From: Zobellia roscoffensis
Lineage (GTDB): Bacteria; Bacteroidota; Bacteroidia; Flavobacteriales; Flavobacteriaceae
Direction of reading: 5' to 3'
NCBI RefSeq assembly: GCF_015330165.1
Contig: NZ_JADDXT010000002.1
Span: forward strand, 742,504 to 806,503
Length of the DNA: 64,000 bases
The notes under the pieces were generated by a model, which ran no database searches, was not told the origin of the DNA, and was given only the letters and a program-made list of their open reading frames with translations. Numbering within the stretch: the first letter of the stretch is position 1; each line of letters opens with the position of its first letter. Positions 1 through 8,762 of this stretch are shown here, one piece after another. The position numbers were made by a program, and so were the translations under genes.

Positions 1-894
1 GTTGCGGCGCGTTCTCTGGAAGAATGCCTCATTATTCAATTGAAAAGAAAAGAGGTTACGCCCAGTGTTGAACTGGCCATTACCGTTCTTGAAAAATCAT
101 TTGAGCAGTTTACCAAAAAACACTATAAAAAACTTATTCAGAAATATAACATTACTGAAGAACAACTTAGAGATGCTATTTCTGAAATTGAAAAACTGAA
201 TCCTAAACCAGGTGGCTCCTACTCAGGAAATAATCGCATGGTAGAACATGTTGTACCTGATTTCTCCATAAGAATAGTTGACGGCGAATTAGAACTTACC
301 CTAAACGGCAGAAATGCCCCTGAACTGCACGTATCAAGAGAGTACAACAATATGCTGAAGGGCTACAAGGATGCTAAGAAAAAATCAAAATCGCAAAAAG
401 ACACAGTCCTTTTCATCAAGCAGAAGTTAGATGCCGCAAAGTGGTTTATTGACGCTATTAGACAGCGGCAGCAGACGTTGTTCATAACAATGAATTCAAT
501 CATGCACTATCAATCTGAATACTTTCTTACCGGAGACGAACGCAATCTTCGCCCCATGATACTGAAAGATATTGCGGATGAAATTGAAATGGATGTTTCG
601 ACTGTATCGCGGGTAGCTAATAGCAAATATGTTGACACACCTTACGGCACCAAATTAATAAAAGAGTTTTTCTCCGAATCAATGAAAAATGACCAAGGGG
701 AAGATGTGTCAACCAAAGAAATTAAAAAAATTCTTGAGACTGTCATTGGCGAAGAATCAAAGAAAAAACCCCTTACAGACGATAAACTAGCGGCAATACT
801 AAAAGAAAAAGGATATCCTATTGCTAGAAGAACAGTTGCAAAATACAGGGAACAACTAGATATTCCCGTAGCACGGTTGCGCAAACAGATTTAA
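1..894 (+). CDS. rpoN: RNA polymerase sigma-54 factor, 3' part (5' end outside window)
   Basis: Sigma-54 directs RNA polymerase to -24/-12 promoters that need an AAA+ activator. The reading frame is open from base 1, so the gene enters from the left edge. The first visible residues, including an LEECLIIQL stretch, fit the core-binding region. The DNA-binding part follows, with a helix-turn-helix around DIADEIEMDVSTVSRV. Near the C-terminus is the family-diagnostic RpoN box, read here as ARRTVAKYREQLDIP. An internal TTG at base 40 could be mistaken for a start, but coding similarity continues upstream. The stop codon overlaps the next start (TAATG), suggesting translational coupling. Confidence 0.96.
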   Translation, partial: VAARSLEECLIIQLKRKEVTPSVELAITVLEKSFEQFTKKHYKKLIQKYNITEEQLRDAISEIEKLNPKPGGSYSGNNRMVEHVVPDFSIRIVDGELELTLNGRNAPELHVSREYNNMLKGYKDAKKKSKSQKDTVLFIKQKLDAAKWFIDAIRQRQQTLFITMNSIMHYQSEYFLTGDERNLRPMILKDIADEIEMDVSTVSRVANSKYVDTPYGTKLIKEFFSESMKNDQGEDVSTKEIKKILETVIGEESKKKPLTDDKLAAILKEKGYPIARRTVAKYREQLDIPVARLRKQI

Positions 895-1499
895 TGAAGG
901 TTTTCTTAAAGGCTATATCCTACATTTTCCACCCTTTGTTTATTCCTGTAGCAGGCACACTCGCCTACTTCTTAATTACACCTAAATACAGCACCATAGC
1001 CATCCAGAGCGCTAATGTGCTACCCATTTTTATACTTACCGTTATCATACCGATAATAGTATACTTTATCCTAAAGAATCTAGGTTTAGTTGAGAGCGTT
1101 TTTATGTCATCTCCAAAAGAGAGGAGATACCCAATGTACATACACATTATACTACTTCTATTTGTAGTTTATAAAGTAATACCGAACACGAATATTGCAG
1201 AACTTCACTTCTATTTTGTTGGACTGATCATAGCAGCCTTAACAGCTCTCTTATCTTTATTCTTTAAACTAAAAATAAGCATGCATCTAATGGGTATGGG
1301 TAGCCTAGTTATGTTCTTAACGGCACTAAGTATTCACTTTGAAGTAAATATAACACTAGGATTAAGCTTTTTCACTCTTCTTACAGGATTGGTTGCAACC
1401 TCTAGATTATATCTAAAAGCACATAGTCGTGCAGAAGTGATTCTTGGCTTTTTAGTAGGTTTCACTTCCCAACTAATAATTATTAGGTTTTGGCTATAA
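894..1499 (+). CDS. PAP2-like polytopic membrane protein
   Basis: This 201-residue protein is mostly hydrophobic, with about six predicted membrane segments. Near the C-terminus, SRLYLKAHSRAEVILGFLVG resembles the last conserved block of PAP2 phosphatases (SR-x5-H-x3-(D/E)V-x2-G), and SMHLMGMGSL could be the middle block. The catalytic pattern is weak, so lipid phosphatase activity is inference and not shown. Its start overlaps the rpoN stop by one base, so the two are probably co-transcribed, as is common in flavobacteria. It converges with the outer-membrane protein gene on the other strand. Confidence 0.7.
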   Translation: MKVFLKAISYIFHPLFIPVAGTLAYFLITPKYSTIAIQSANVLPIFILTVIIPIIVYFILKNLGLVESVFMSSPKERRYPMYIHIILLLFVVYKVIPNTNIAELHFYFVGLIIAALTALLSLFFKLKISMHLMGMGSLVMFLTALSIHFEVNITLGLSFFTLLTGLVATSRLYLKAHSRAEVILGFLVGFTSQLIIIRFWL

Positions 1500-1517
1500 C
1501 GTGAAGCTTCCTTTATA

Positions 1518-2207
1518 TTACAGAATATAAAAGATTAGACCTATTCTCAGCGGTTTAGAATTTAAGCTTTCACTCCCCACAATAACGCCATCATTAAAAA
1601 TGCTCGTTAATGAGTAATATGCATGAAGATTGAACGTATTATATCCAAAATTCAATGTTAGTCCATATTGAAAATCACGAATATCATGATTATAAAACGA
1701 GACTTTCCCAGTATCTGCAGGAACTAACTTGGACCTTCCTCCAAACACATAACCAAATTTCATACCTGCATACAATCTCCAAAACTTATATTCTGACGCA
1801 CTAGAATTTCTCCAACGAACCTCAAAAGGAACCTCCAACATATGAGTTTCTATCTTGTTCCGTTTAAAATCGTTATCACTCTCAAGTACACTATATGAAA
1901 CACCAGAAACAGTCTCTTCCGCTTTAAGATTTGAGTAATACGAATACACTCCGTATCCAATTCCTAAGCCTATAGCAGTAGTGCGACTGTCATTTAATGG
2001 AATATCTCGAATAAAACCAGCCTCTAACCCATAAGACAAGTTTCGCTGGCTTACACCCTCTGGTTGATTCAAAAGAAAATTATAAGTAATTCCAATATAA
2101 AACTGATCTTCAAGATACCTTGAATCAACAGTGGTTGAATCTGCAGTTATCTGTGCAACTGCACTACCACTAAAAAAAAGAAGTAATCCGTATAAATAAC
2201 GCTTCAT
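1518..2207 (-). CDS. Outer-membrane beta-barrel protein, PorT-like family
   Basis: The start is the ATG at 2207 (MKRYLYGLLLFF), because it opens a clean signal peptide ending at AVAQ. The upstream in-frame TTG adds six residues that fit poorly. The mature part alternates polar and aromatic residues in short strands and ends with a hydrophobic strand and terminal leucine (LRIGLIFYIL), typical of barrels inserted by the BAM complex. The protein is about 229 residues, the size of the PorT/OMP_b-brl group. It lies just downstream of the exbB-exbD operon but is separated from it by a strong hairpin terminator, so co-expression would need read-through or its own promoter. Ligand and role are unknown. 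Confidence 0.75.
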   Translation of the reverse strand: MKRYLYGLLLFFSGSAVAQITADSTTVDSRYLEDQFYIGITYNFLLNQPEGVSQRNLSYGLEAGFIRDIPLNDSRTTAIGLGIGYGVYSYYSNLKAEETVSGVSYSVLESDNDFKRNKIETHMLEVPFEVRWRNSSASEYKFWRLYAGMKFGYVFGGRSKLVPADTGKVSFYNHDIRDFQYGLTLNFGYNTFNLHAYYSLTSIFNDGVIVGSESLNSKPLRIGLIFYIL

Positions 2208-2227
2208 AAACCCAAAATTAAGCAAAT

Positions 2228-2257
2228 AAAAAACGCCTCGGTAAAAATTCCGAGGCG
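2228..2257 (-). terminator. Rho-independent terminator after the exbD genes
   Basis: On the minus strand a perfect 8-bp GC-rich stem (CGCCTCGG with CCGAGGCG) encloses an 8-base loop and is followed by six T residues. It sits 25 bases past the stop of the second exbD gene and ends that operon. Confidence 0.9.
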
Positions 2258-2282
2258 CTTGTACTTATAAGTTTAAGAAATA

Positions 2283-2765
2283 CTACTGCAAGTTGTTGAA
2301 GGCATCACCATCATAAGTCGTATAATTGACTTTTAATGCATTAACCTCCCTTAACTGCTGCTTAATATCAGATATCAATCCCATATTTGCATTCTTATCA
2401 ACTTTTAAAGCCGTAGTCAAAACATTTTGAAGTTCTTGTGGCTTTTTAGCTCTTTCCTGTAAAATATAGTCACCTACATCAGAAGGAGCAGAAAACTTAT
2501 CGTTCAATTGAATTCTTGCTTCCTTTCCAAATTGAGCTACATATTGTGATGTTGGCTCTCCAACATAAATATATATAACCCTATCCTTCTTCTCCAATTT
2601 CTTGGTTTCGCTAGCGTTAGGTAAAGTATTCTCTACTTTCAAGCTATTATCTTTCATAACCGTTACGGTCATGAAGAAGAATAAAAGCATAAATACAATA
2701 TCAGGTAACGATGCAGTGTTCACAGCTGGTAAACCGGCATCCTTTTTCTTTGCAAACTTTGACAT
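2283..2765 (-). CDS. exbD: ExbD/TolR family biopolymer transport protein (second copy)
   Basis: ExbD works with ExbB as an inner-membrane proton-driven motor that powers TonB. This 160-residue protein has a short cytoplasmic N-terminus, one membrane helix at about residues 20-38 with the expected aspartate (D22 in SLPDIVFML), and a periplasmic domain ending in a NYTTYDGDAF-like strand. It is the last gene of the exbB - membrane protein - exbD - exbD operon and starts 21 bases after the other exbD. Two different ExbD proteins per operon is the usual flavobacterial arrangement. Confidence 0.92.
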   Translation of the reverse strand: MSKFAKKKDAGLPAVNTASLPDIVFMLLFFFMTVTVMKDNSLKVENTLPNASETKKLEKKDRVIYIYVGEPTSQYVAQFGKEARIQLNDKFSAPSDVGDYILQERAKKPQELQNVLTTALKVDKNANMGLISDIKQQLREVNALKVNYTTYDGDAFNNLQ

Positions 2766-2786
2766 ATTATATTTTTTTAGCTCTTA

Positions 2787-3413
2787 TTAATTACTTGAAC
2801 CCGTCTCAGCTTCTGACAACTTCTGTGGAAACAAATCCTGAATCCGCTTAACCTTTTCTTTGAGATCCTCTTTTCTACTAGCGTCCGTCTCGGGATTAAG
2901 GTATTCTGATTCCATATCAGTAAAGTCTCGCTTATAAAGACGTTGTGCCTCACGATTTCTAAGATCATTATATGCACCTACCAATTCATTCTGAACTGTT
3001 ATATATGTACTATACTTTGTCTCACGGTCGTTCTTTAAAGATATAATAGCTTTAGCAGGATTATCAGATGACTCGGACAACCTCTTACCTTTACAGTAGC
3101 TACAATATTCAGGAGAACCTGACGGCGCTCCACCGTTATCCAAGAAAGCCATAGCTTTTTCTCGTAACTTTTTGATATCGGTAAGCTCGTCTTCTACTAA
3201 CAACTGACCATTACGGTTAATGTTAACCGTAAAGATATTCTTCTCCTTAATTACTGGTGGTTCTTCCGTAGGCGGCTCAATAGGCGGCAACATACGATCC
3301 AAACCTGCATCAGTTTCAATGGTCGTGGTAACCAAGAAAAATATAAGTAGCAAGAATGCTATGTCTGCCATTGATCCGGCGTTTACCTCTGCTGGTCCTC
3401 CTCTTCTAGACAT
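2787..3413 (-). CDS. exbD: ExbD/TolR family protein (first copy) with a periplasmic CxxC insert
   Basis: The N-terminal membrane helix carries the motor aspartate (D17 in SMADIAFLLLIFF), which identifies ExbD. At 208 residues it is longer than its neighbour. The periplasmic part contains an insertion with a cysteine pair (C104 and C107 in YCSYCKG) followed by a long polar helical region with many KR/E pairs, probably coiled coil. The cysteine pair could form a disulphide or bind metal; which is unknown. It lies between the small membrane protein and the second exbD with gaps of 15 and 21 bases, so it is certainly in the same operon. Confidence 0.92.
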   Translation of the reverse strand: MSRRGGPAEVNAGSMADIAFLLLIFFLVTTTIETDAGLDRMLPPIEPPTEEPPVIKEKNIFTVNINRNGQLLVEDELTDIKKLREKAMAFLDNGGAPSGSPEYCSYCKGKRLSESSDNPAKAIISLKNDRETKYSTYITVQNELVGAYNDLRNREAQRLYKRDFTDMESEYLNPETDASRKEDLKEKVKRIQDLFPQKLSEAETGSSN

Positions 3414-3428
3414 AATTTAGTTCTTTAT

Positions 3429-3869
3429 TTATTTAATCATTTTTCTAACACCGCCCCAAAGCATAGCTCCTACAGCTATAAGAGTCAATATGAAAAATAC
3501 GTTTAGACCCGCACCGATTCTCTTAATCTCAGACTCATCGGTAGGAATACCTCTAGCAGCCATTTCTTCAATACTGACATCAGTACCGCTAGACAATACA
3601 AATCCAATTCCAACAACAATAAGAAAACCAACTACTACAAATAGAGTTTTCTTTAGGTTAGCAGGATTCGAAAACAAGTTTTTAAGAGCGAATACAAGAC
3701 TAAAAACCACAGCTATTCCTAACAGCAACCATGTAATGGCAAACATTGCATTAAGAGCTCCGTTATTAGCAGCCTCGGAAGCCGGCATCTCAGCCTCTGG
3801 AAGCATGAACCATAAGGCAGCGCCTATTAAGCCCACAACAACCAATATAATTTTTACAATTTTGTGCAT
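3429..3869 (-). CDS. Small polytopic membrane protein of the ExbB/ExbD operon
   Basis: The 146 residues contain four likely membrane segments: an N-terminal one at about 5-22, one at 42-62, one at 77-95 and a C-terminal one at 125-142. A polar loop between the third and fourth carries SGTDVSIEEMAARGIPTDES. I do not recognise a named domain. Proteins of this kind commonly sit between exbB and exbD in flavobacteria, and gaps of 15 and 24 bases to its neighbours support a role as accessory subunit of the motor. That role is inferred from position only. Confidence 0.8.
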   Translation of the reverse strand: MHKIVKIILVVVGLIGAALWFMLPEAEMPASEAANNGALNAMFAITWLLLGIAVVFSLVFALKNLFSNPANLKKTLFVVVGFLIVVGIGFVLSSGTDVSIEEMAARGIPTDESEIKRIGAGLNVFFILTLIAVGAMLWGGVRKMIK

Positions 3870-3893
3870 AATTTAAGGTATTATGTGTGTGAC

Positions 3894-4637
3894 TTATTTT
3901 TTGTGATCCACCAACATATCTATCAAAACAATAGATGAATCTTCCATATCATTAACTATGCTATCGATTTTTGCAATGATGTAGTTATAAAAGATTTGAA
4001 GGATAATAGCAGTAATAAGACCAAATACCGTTGTTAATAATGCTACCTGGATATCACCTGCAATAAGAGATGCACTAAGGTTACCAACCGCACTAATTTT
4101 CTGGAAGGCCTGAATCATACCAATTACCGTACCCATGAAACCAAGCATTGGTGCAATAGCGATAAACAAAGACAACCAAGAAACATTCTTTTCTAATTGA
4201 CCCATCTGAACACCACCATAAGCTACAACAGCTTTTTCTGCAGATTCAACACTTTCACCAGCTCTATCTAAACCTTGATAGTATATAGAAGCAACTGGAC
4301 CTTTTGTATTTCTACAAACTTCTTTTGCAGCTTCAACGCCACCAGATGCCAATGCATCCTCTACTTGCTGTCTTAGCTTACCAGTATTAGTAGTTGCCAT
4401 GTTCAAGTAAATAATTCTTTCAATTGCTACTGCCAGACCAAGAATCAAACACAAAAGAACAATACCCATAAAACCGGCACCACCTTGTATAAACATTTCT
4501 TTCAACATCTGGGTAAAACCTACTTCAGCTTCGGCAGGGGCATCTTGCATAAGTGCTACAGTAGCCATTGCATTAACAGTATTTGTACTCATTACAAACA
4601 ACCCGCCCATGGCTAGGATAGAGGATAATTTTTTCAT
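3894..4637 (-). CDS. exbB: ExbB/TolQ/MotA family proton channel
   Basis: Inner-membrane proton channel that partners ExbD to energise TonB-dependent transport. The 247-residue protein has an extra N-terminal hydrophobic stretch that looks like a signal peptide (about residues 1-23), then three membrane helices at about 48-75, 155-180 and 195-222. The MotA/TolQ/ExbB core is clear from the helix-2 region (LFIAIAPMLGFMGTVIGMI) and the helix-3 region (VALLTTVFGLITAIILQIFYN). It is first in an operon followed by a membrane protein and two exbD genes. The TonB-dependent receptor in this window is an obvious type of client. Confidence 0.93.
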   Translation of the reverse strand: MKKLSSILAMGGLFVMSTNTVNAMATVALMQDAPAEAEVGFTQMLKEMFIQGGAGFMGIVLLCLILGLAVAIERIIYLNMATTNTGKLRQQVEDALASGGVEAAKEVCRNTKGPVASIYYQGLDRAGESVESAEKAVVAYGGVQMGQLEKNVSWLSLFIAIAPMLGFMGTVIGMIQAFQKISAVGNLSASLIAGDIQVALLTTVFGLITAIILQIFYNYIIAKIDSIVNDMEDSSIVLIDMLVDHKK

Positions 4638-4881
4638 TTGTTCAAACTTAAATTAGTTATTTAATAGGGTTAAAGATAAAAAAAAATCACAATAAAAAAA
4701 GTAAAACTTCGTTGCATCACGGAAGTGACTGCCAAATATTGGGCAAGACTTAGAAACAGGCCTTTAAGCCAATGTCTTTACCTGACGTTATCAAGCATAG
4801 ACTTCCATTTTGCATATAAAAACTAAACTTACAAATATTTCCAGTCTAAACTAATTTATACTGAAAAATCTTTTTGTTCTG

Positions 4882-4969
4882 CAGAGAGGAAGGGATTCGA
4901 ACCCTCGATACACTTTTGGTGTATACACACTTTCCAGGCGTGCGCCTTCGACCACTCGGCCACCTCTCT
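4882..4969 (-). tRNA. tRNA-Ser (anticodon GGA)
   Basis: The 88-base minus-strand sequence folds as a class II tRNA. The 7-bp acceptor stem is AGAGAGG with CCTCTCT, followed by a D-arm from GCCGAGTGG, an anticodon loop CTGGAAA with anticodon GGA, a long variable arm around GTATACACC, and a T-loop TTCGAAT. The discriminator base is G, as expected for serine. CCA is not fully encoded. Confidence 0.95.
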
Positions 4970-5081
4970 AAATTCATCTTAAAAACAAGTCCGTTTTAAC
5001 AAAAAACAGACCAGACAAGATCACCCTTTTTAAGGGGTGCCCAAATAACAAAAAAAATATTAGTTCATGAAATTAAAACTG

Positions 5082-6116
5082 CTAATTTTCTTGTATCTCA
5101 CCACGCAGCGAAGTCTCAAATATACTTTTGAACAACTTAGATGAAACATTATTACCTAATAGATACATAAGCTTAGCTATAGCCGCCTCACTTGTAATGT
5201 CTTTACCATTAATAACTTGCAATTCTTCTAATTGTTTACTGGTTTCATAGCGCCCCATAGAAACACTGCCTCCTGAACATTGCGTAACATTAATAATATG
5301 AATATTATTTTTTTTTGCCTTCTTGAGAATATCAATTACCCAAGGCTCATTTGGAGCGTTTCCTGCCCCATAAGTTTCCAAAATCACACCTTTTAAACCA
5401 GGAATATTAACAACTCCCTCTAAAACTGCAGGTCCAATACCCGGAAACAACTTCAATATAGCCACATTAGTATCCATGTATCTATGTACCTTAAACTTTT
5501 TGCGCTTCACGTAAGGCAACAAATATTCTTCACTGACTTTTAGATGCACTCCCGACTCTATTAACTCCGGATAATTTAGTGAAGCAAATGCTTGAAAATG
5601 CTCTGCATTTATTTTTGTGGTACGATTGGCGCGATACAATTTATACTCAAAATATAGCCCTACTTCTTGAACAACTGGCCTATTATTTCTTTGCAAAGCT
5701 GCAATCTGAATGGAAGTAATTAAATTCTCCTTAGCATCCGTCCGTAAATCTCCAATAGGTAATTGAGAACCGGTAAAAATTACAGGTTTGGCTAAATTTT
5801 CAAGCATAAAACTAAGAGCAGAAGCCGTATAACTCATTGTATCACTACCATGAAGCACAACAAAACCATCATGCGACTCATAATTCTCTTCTATAATTGT
5901 GACAATCTCCACCCAATGTGCAGGGTTCATATTAGAAGAATCAATTGGCATATCAAACGAAACGGAGTTGATATCACAATCTAACTGCTTGAGTTCTGGT
6001 ATATTTTTCAGCAGCTTATCAAAATTAAACGCCTTAAGAGCGCCGGACTCATAATCCTTTACCATACCAATAGTACCGCCAGTATATATTAAAAGGATGT
6101 TACTTTTATTTTTCAA
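5082..6116 (-). CDS. ansA: Type I L-asparaginase
   Basis: Hydrolyses asparagine to aspartate and ammonia. The protein begins almost directly with the first catalytic loop (IYTGGTIGM, T15 the expected nucleophile), and the second threonine/lysine-type block is HGSDTMSYTASAL at about residue 95. The length of 344 residues is normal for cytoplasmic AnsA. No ATG is available between the upstream in-frame stop and the TGGTIG motif, so translation most likely starts at the TTG at 6116. It is transcribed in the same direction as the tatD gene 39 bases upstream, and the pair is probably co-transcribed. Confidence 0.93.
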   Translation of the reverse strand: MKNKSNILLIYTGGTIGMVKDYESGALKAFNFDKLLKNIPELKQLDCDINSVSFDMPIDSSNMNPAHWVEIVTIIEENYESHDGFVVLHGSDTMSYTASALSFMLENLAKPVIFTGSQLPIGDLRTDAKENLITSIQIAALQRNNRPVVQEVGLYFEYKLYRANRTTKINAEHFQAFASLNYPELIESGVHLKVSEEYLLPYVKRKKFKVHRYMDTNVAILKLFPGIGPAVLEGVVNIPGLKGVILETYGAGNAPNEPWVIDILKKAKKNNIHIINVTQCSGGSVSMGRYETSKQLEELQVINGKDITSEAAIAKLMYLLGNNVSSKLFKSIFETSLRGEIQEN

Positions 6117-6155
6117 ACCTAGAGTTTTTAAGTTTTACAATCAGAATAGGAGCAT

Positions 6156-6923
6156 TTACACCCCAAACACCTGTTTTGAGTTTTCTGTAGTAATATCCGC
6201 AACTGATTCTGTTGAGACCTTATATATATCTGCCAGTTTCTCTAGCACATTCATTATATAAGCACTTTCATTGCGCTTACCTCGATACGGCACGGGTGCC
6301 AAATAAGGCGAATCTGTCTCTAGGACTATACTATTTAATGGAATTTCATGCAGAAATTTATCTATTTTTCCATTTTTGAACGTAACAACACCACCAATAC
6401 CAAGTTTCATATTATATGAAATAGCTTTTTTGGCTTGCTCTAGAGTACCCGTAAAACAATGAAAAATACCAAATAAATCCGTTCCTTTTTCGCTCTCCAA
6501 TACTTCAAAAACTTCATCAAAGGCATCACGACAATGAATAACTATGGGTAATTTATACTTTTTAGCTAATTGTATTTGCGCTTTGAACGCTTCTTGCTGT
6601 TCTTTTAGAAAAGTTTTATCCCAAAACAAATCAACTCCTATTTCACCTACAGCATAAAATTTTCGCTGTTCAAGCATTTCCTCAACGTGTTTTAACTCCT
6701 CTTTGAAGTTTTCTTTAACATGGGTGGGATGCAAGCCCATCATTAAAAAAATATGATTAGGATAAGATTTTTCCAAATCAATCATGGATTCTGTATACGT
6801 TGAATCTATTGCAGGAATAAAAAAGCGCTCAACACCAAGTGCTATTGCCCTTGCTATAGCCTCCTCCCTATCCTCATCAAATGCCTCGCTGTATAAATGG
6901 GTGTGCGTATCTGTTAGTATCAT
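6156..6923 (-). CDS. tatD: TatD family metal-dependent deoxyribonuclease
   Basis: A TIM-barrel amidohydrolase-like nuclease. The metal ligands are visible in order: HTH at residues 7-9, E in AVGEIGVD, H in VIHCRDAF, H in HCFTG, and D in LETDSPYLAP near residue 205. At 255 residues it is full length. It is followed at 39 bases by ansA. Its start lies only 37 bases from that of a divergent aspartic-protease gene, so the two promoters must overlap. Confidence 0.93.
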   Translation of the reverse strand: MILTDTHTHLYSEAFDEDREEAIARAIALGVERFFIPAIDSTYTESMIDLEKSYPNHIFLMMGLHPTHVKENFKEELKHVEEMLEQRKFYAVGEIGVDLFWDKTFLKEQQEAFKAQIQLAKKYKLPIVIHCRDAFDEVFEVLESEKGTDLFGIFHCFTGTLEQAKKAISYNMKLGIGGVVTFKNGKIDKFLHEIPLNSIVLETDSPYLAPVPYRGKRNESAYIMNVLEKLADIYKVSTESVADITTENSKQVFGV

Positions 6924-6960
6924 GCTGCAAAAATAGCCTTATCTTTGACAAAAAGAATAC

Positions 6961-7401
6961 ATGTCCTCGTTGAAAAGATTTCTTCGGAAAAAAAAATATA
7001 CCCAAATCCCTCTAAAGCTCACCCAAACCGACCACTTTGAAATATCCGCTAAAATTAATGGTATAAAAGGAAGGTTTATTTTAGATACCGGCGCTTCTAA
7101 TACCTGCATTGGCATTGATAAAATAACACAATTTGGTTTAGCATCTGAAGTATCAGAAATAAAAGCGGCAGGCGCTGGAGCTACGGATATGGAAACCTTA
7201 ATATCAGCAAAAAACAAAATTGAAATAGGGAATTGGAAGAAAAAAAACTTGAAAATCGTTCTTTTTGACCTTGTTCATGTAAACCAAGCTCTTACCGCCC
7301 ACAACGCCTTTCCTGTAGATGGCATTATTGGCGCCGATGTACTTAAAAAAGCAAAAGCTGTAATAGATTATGACAAATATTGCGTCTACCTAAGAAAGTA
7401 A
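6961..7401 (+). CDS. Retropepsin-like (clan AA) aspartic protease
   Basis: The 146-residue protein contains one DTG active-site triad (D42-T43-G44 in FILDTGASNTC) and, near the end, the hydrophobic block GIIGADVLKKAKAVIDY, matching single-domain clan AA proteases that act as homodimers. There is no clear signal peptide, so it may be cytoplasmic. Substrate is unknown. It stands alone on the plus strand between divergent tatD and convergent odhB. Confidence 0.82.
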   Translation: MSSLKRFLRKKKYTQIPLKLTQTDHFEISAKINGIKGRFILDTGASNTCIGIDKITQFGLASEVSEIKAAGAGATDMETLISAKNKIEIGNWKKKNLKIVLFDLVHVNQALTAHNAFPVDGIIGADVLKKAKAVIDYDKYCVYLRK

Positions 7402-7432
7402 CACAGAGACGCATCTTATTATAGTATATCAT

Positions 7433-7464
7433 AAAAAAGCCCTAAAGATTAAAATCTTCAGGGC
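7433..7464 (-). terminator. Terminator after odhB
   Basis: An imperfect 12-bp stem (GCCCTaAAGATT with AATCTTcAGGGC) with a short A loop is followed on the minus strand by a run of six T residues. It lies 28 bases past the odhB stop, and could also act on the convergent protease transcript. Confidence 0.82.
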
Positions 7465-7491
7465 CTTGTATATTTAAGATGCAGCCTTTAA

Positions 7492-8715
7492 CTACATTTC
7501 TAAAGCTTTCTTAACATTACCATCCATCAGCAATTCTTCCGGATTTTCTAATGCTTCTTTTATTGCCACCAAAAATCCAACAGATTCCTTGCCATCAATA
7601 ATACGGTGGTCATAAGATACCGCCACATACATAATAGGCGCAATAGCAATAGCCCCATCTCTAGCTATAGGTCTTTCTACTATATTATGCATACCTAAAA
7701 TTGCACTTTGTGGTGGGTTGATAATTGGCGTAGACAACATAGAACCAAAAACACCTCCATTAGTAATGGTAAAGGTACCTCCAGTCATTTCGTCTACAGT
7801 AATCTCCCCTTCACGAGCACGGATAGCTAACCGTTTTACCTCTGCTTCAACACCTCTAAAAGTAAGGTTCTCTGCATTTCTGATAACTGGCACCATTAAT
7901 CCTTTAGGCCCAGATACTGCAATACTAATATCGCAGAAATCATAAGAAATCATTTCTTTACCGTCTATCATAGAATTCACCGCAGGGTACATTTCTAATG
8001 CACGAACGACAGCTTTAGTAAAGAAAGACATAAAGCCTAGCCCCACACCGTGCTTATCTCTAAAAGCATCTTTATATTGTTTTCTAAGCTCAAAAATAGC
8101 CGACATATCAACTTCGTTAAAAGTTGTAAGCATAGCCGTTTCATTTTTAGCAGACACCAAACGTTCCGCAACTTTTCTACGCAACATAGAAAGTTTTGAA
8201 CGAGTCTCTCCTCTATTCCCTCCGGTAGGTGTACCCATGGAAGGAACTGCATTTACAGCATCATCTTTAGTGATGCGGCCATCTTTACCACTACCTTTTA
8301 CCGAAGAAGAATCAATACCTTTTTCACTTAATATTTTCTTAGCGGCAGGAGAAGCTACACCAGAAGCGTAAGTTTCTTTTACCTGAACTGGTTGAGGCGC
8401 CTTAGTCTCTTCTTTTTTAGGCTCACTTTTCTTTTCTGCTACTGATTCTTTTTCAGTAGTATCACCTGCAGGTTTTGCAGCATCTGTATCTATTAAACAA
8501 ACTACCGCACCAACGGCAACAGCATCACCTACTTCGGCTTTTAATGTAATAACTCCGCTTTCTTCAGCAGGAAGTTCCAAAGTAGCTTTATCCGAATCAA
8601 CCTCGGCAATGGCCTGGTCTTTTTCAACGTAATCGCCATCTTCCACCAACCATTCCGCAATTTCTACTTCGGTGATAGATTCGCCCGGAGATGGGACTTT
8701 CATTTCTAATATCAT
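7492..8715 (-). CDS. odhB: Dihydrolipoyllysine succinyltransferase, E2 of 2-oxoglutarate dehydrogenase
   Basis: The E2 core transfers succinyl groups from E1 to CoA in the TCA cycle. The domains are a lipoyl domain (residues about 2-76, lipoylated lysine K43 in DSDKATL), an Ala/Pro/Glu/Lys-rich linker (about 80-115), a peripheral subunit-binding domain (ASPAAKKILSEKGID to GRITKDDA), and the catalytic domain with the active-site block SYDHRIIDGKE near the end. The 407-residue length is typical. It lies 47 bases after the E1 gene in the same direction, the standard pair; no E3 gene is seen nearby. Confidence 0.96.
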   Translation of the reverse strand: MILEMKVPSPGESITEVEIAEWLVEDGDYVEKDQAIAEVDSDKATLELPAEESGVITLKAEVGDAVAVGAVVCLIDTDAAKPAGDTTEKESVAEKKSEPKKEETKAPQPVQVKETYASGVASPAAKKILSEKGIDSSSVKGSGKDGRITKDDAVNAVPSMGTPTGGNRGETRSKLSMLRRKVAERLVSAKNETAMLTTFNEVDMSAIFELRKQYKDAFRDKHGVGLGFMSFFTKAVVRALEMYPAVNSMIDGKEMISYDFCDISIAVSGPKGLMVPVIRNAENLTFRGVEAEVKRLAIRAREGEITVDEMTGGTFTITNGGVFGSMLSTPIINPPQSAILGMHNIVERPIARDGAIAIAPIMYVAVSYDHRIIDGKESVGFLVAIKEALENPEELLMDGNVKKALEM

Positions 8716-8762
8716 GCTATACTTATTTGCTGTGTTATCTTTACTATTTGAACAACCAATCC

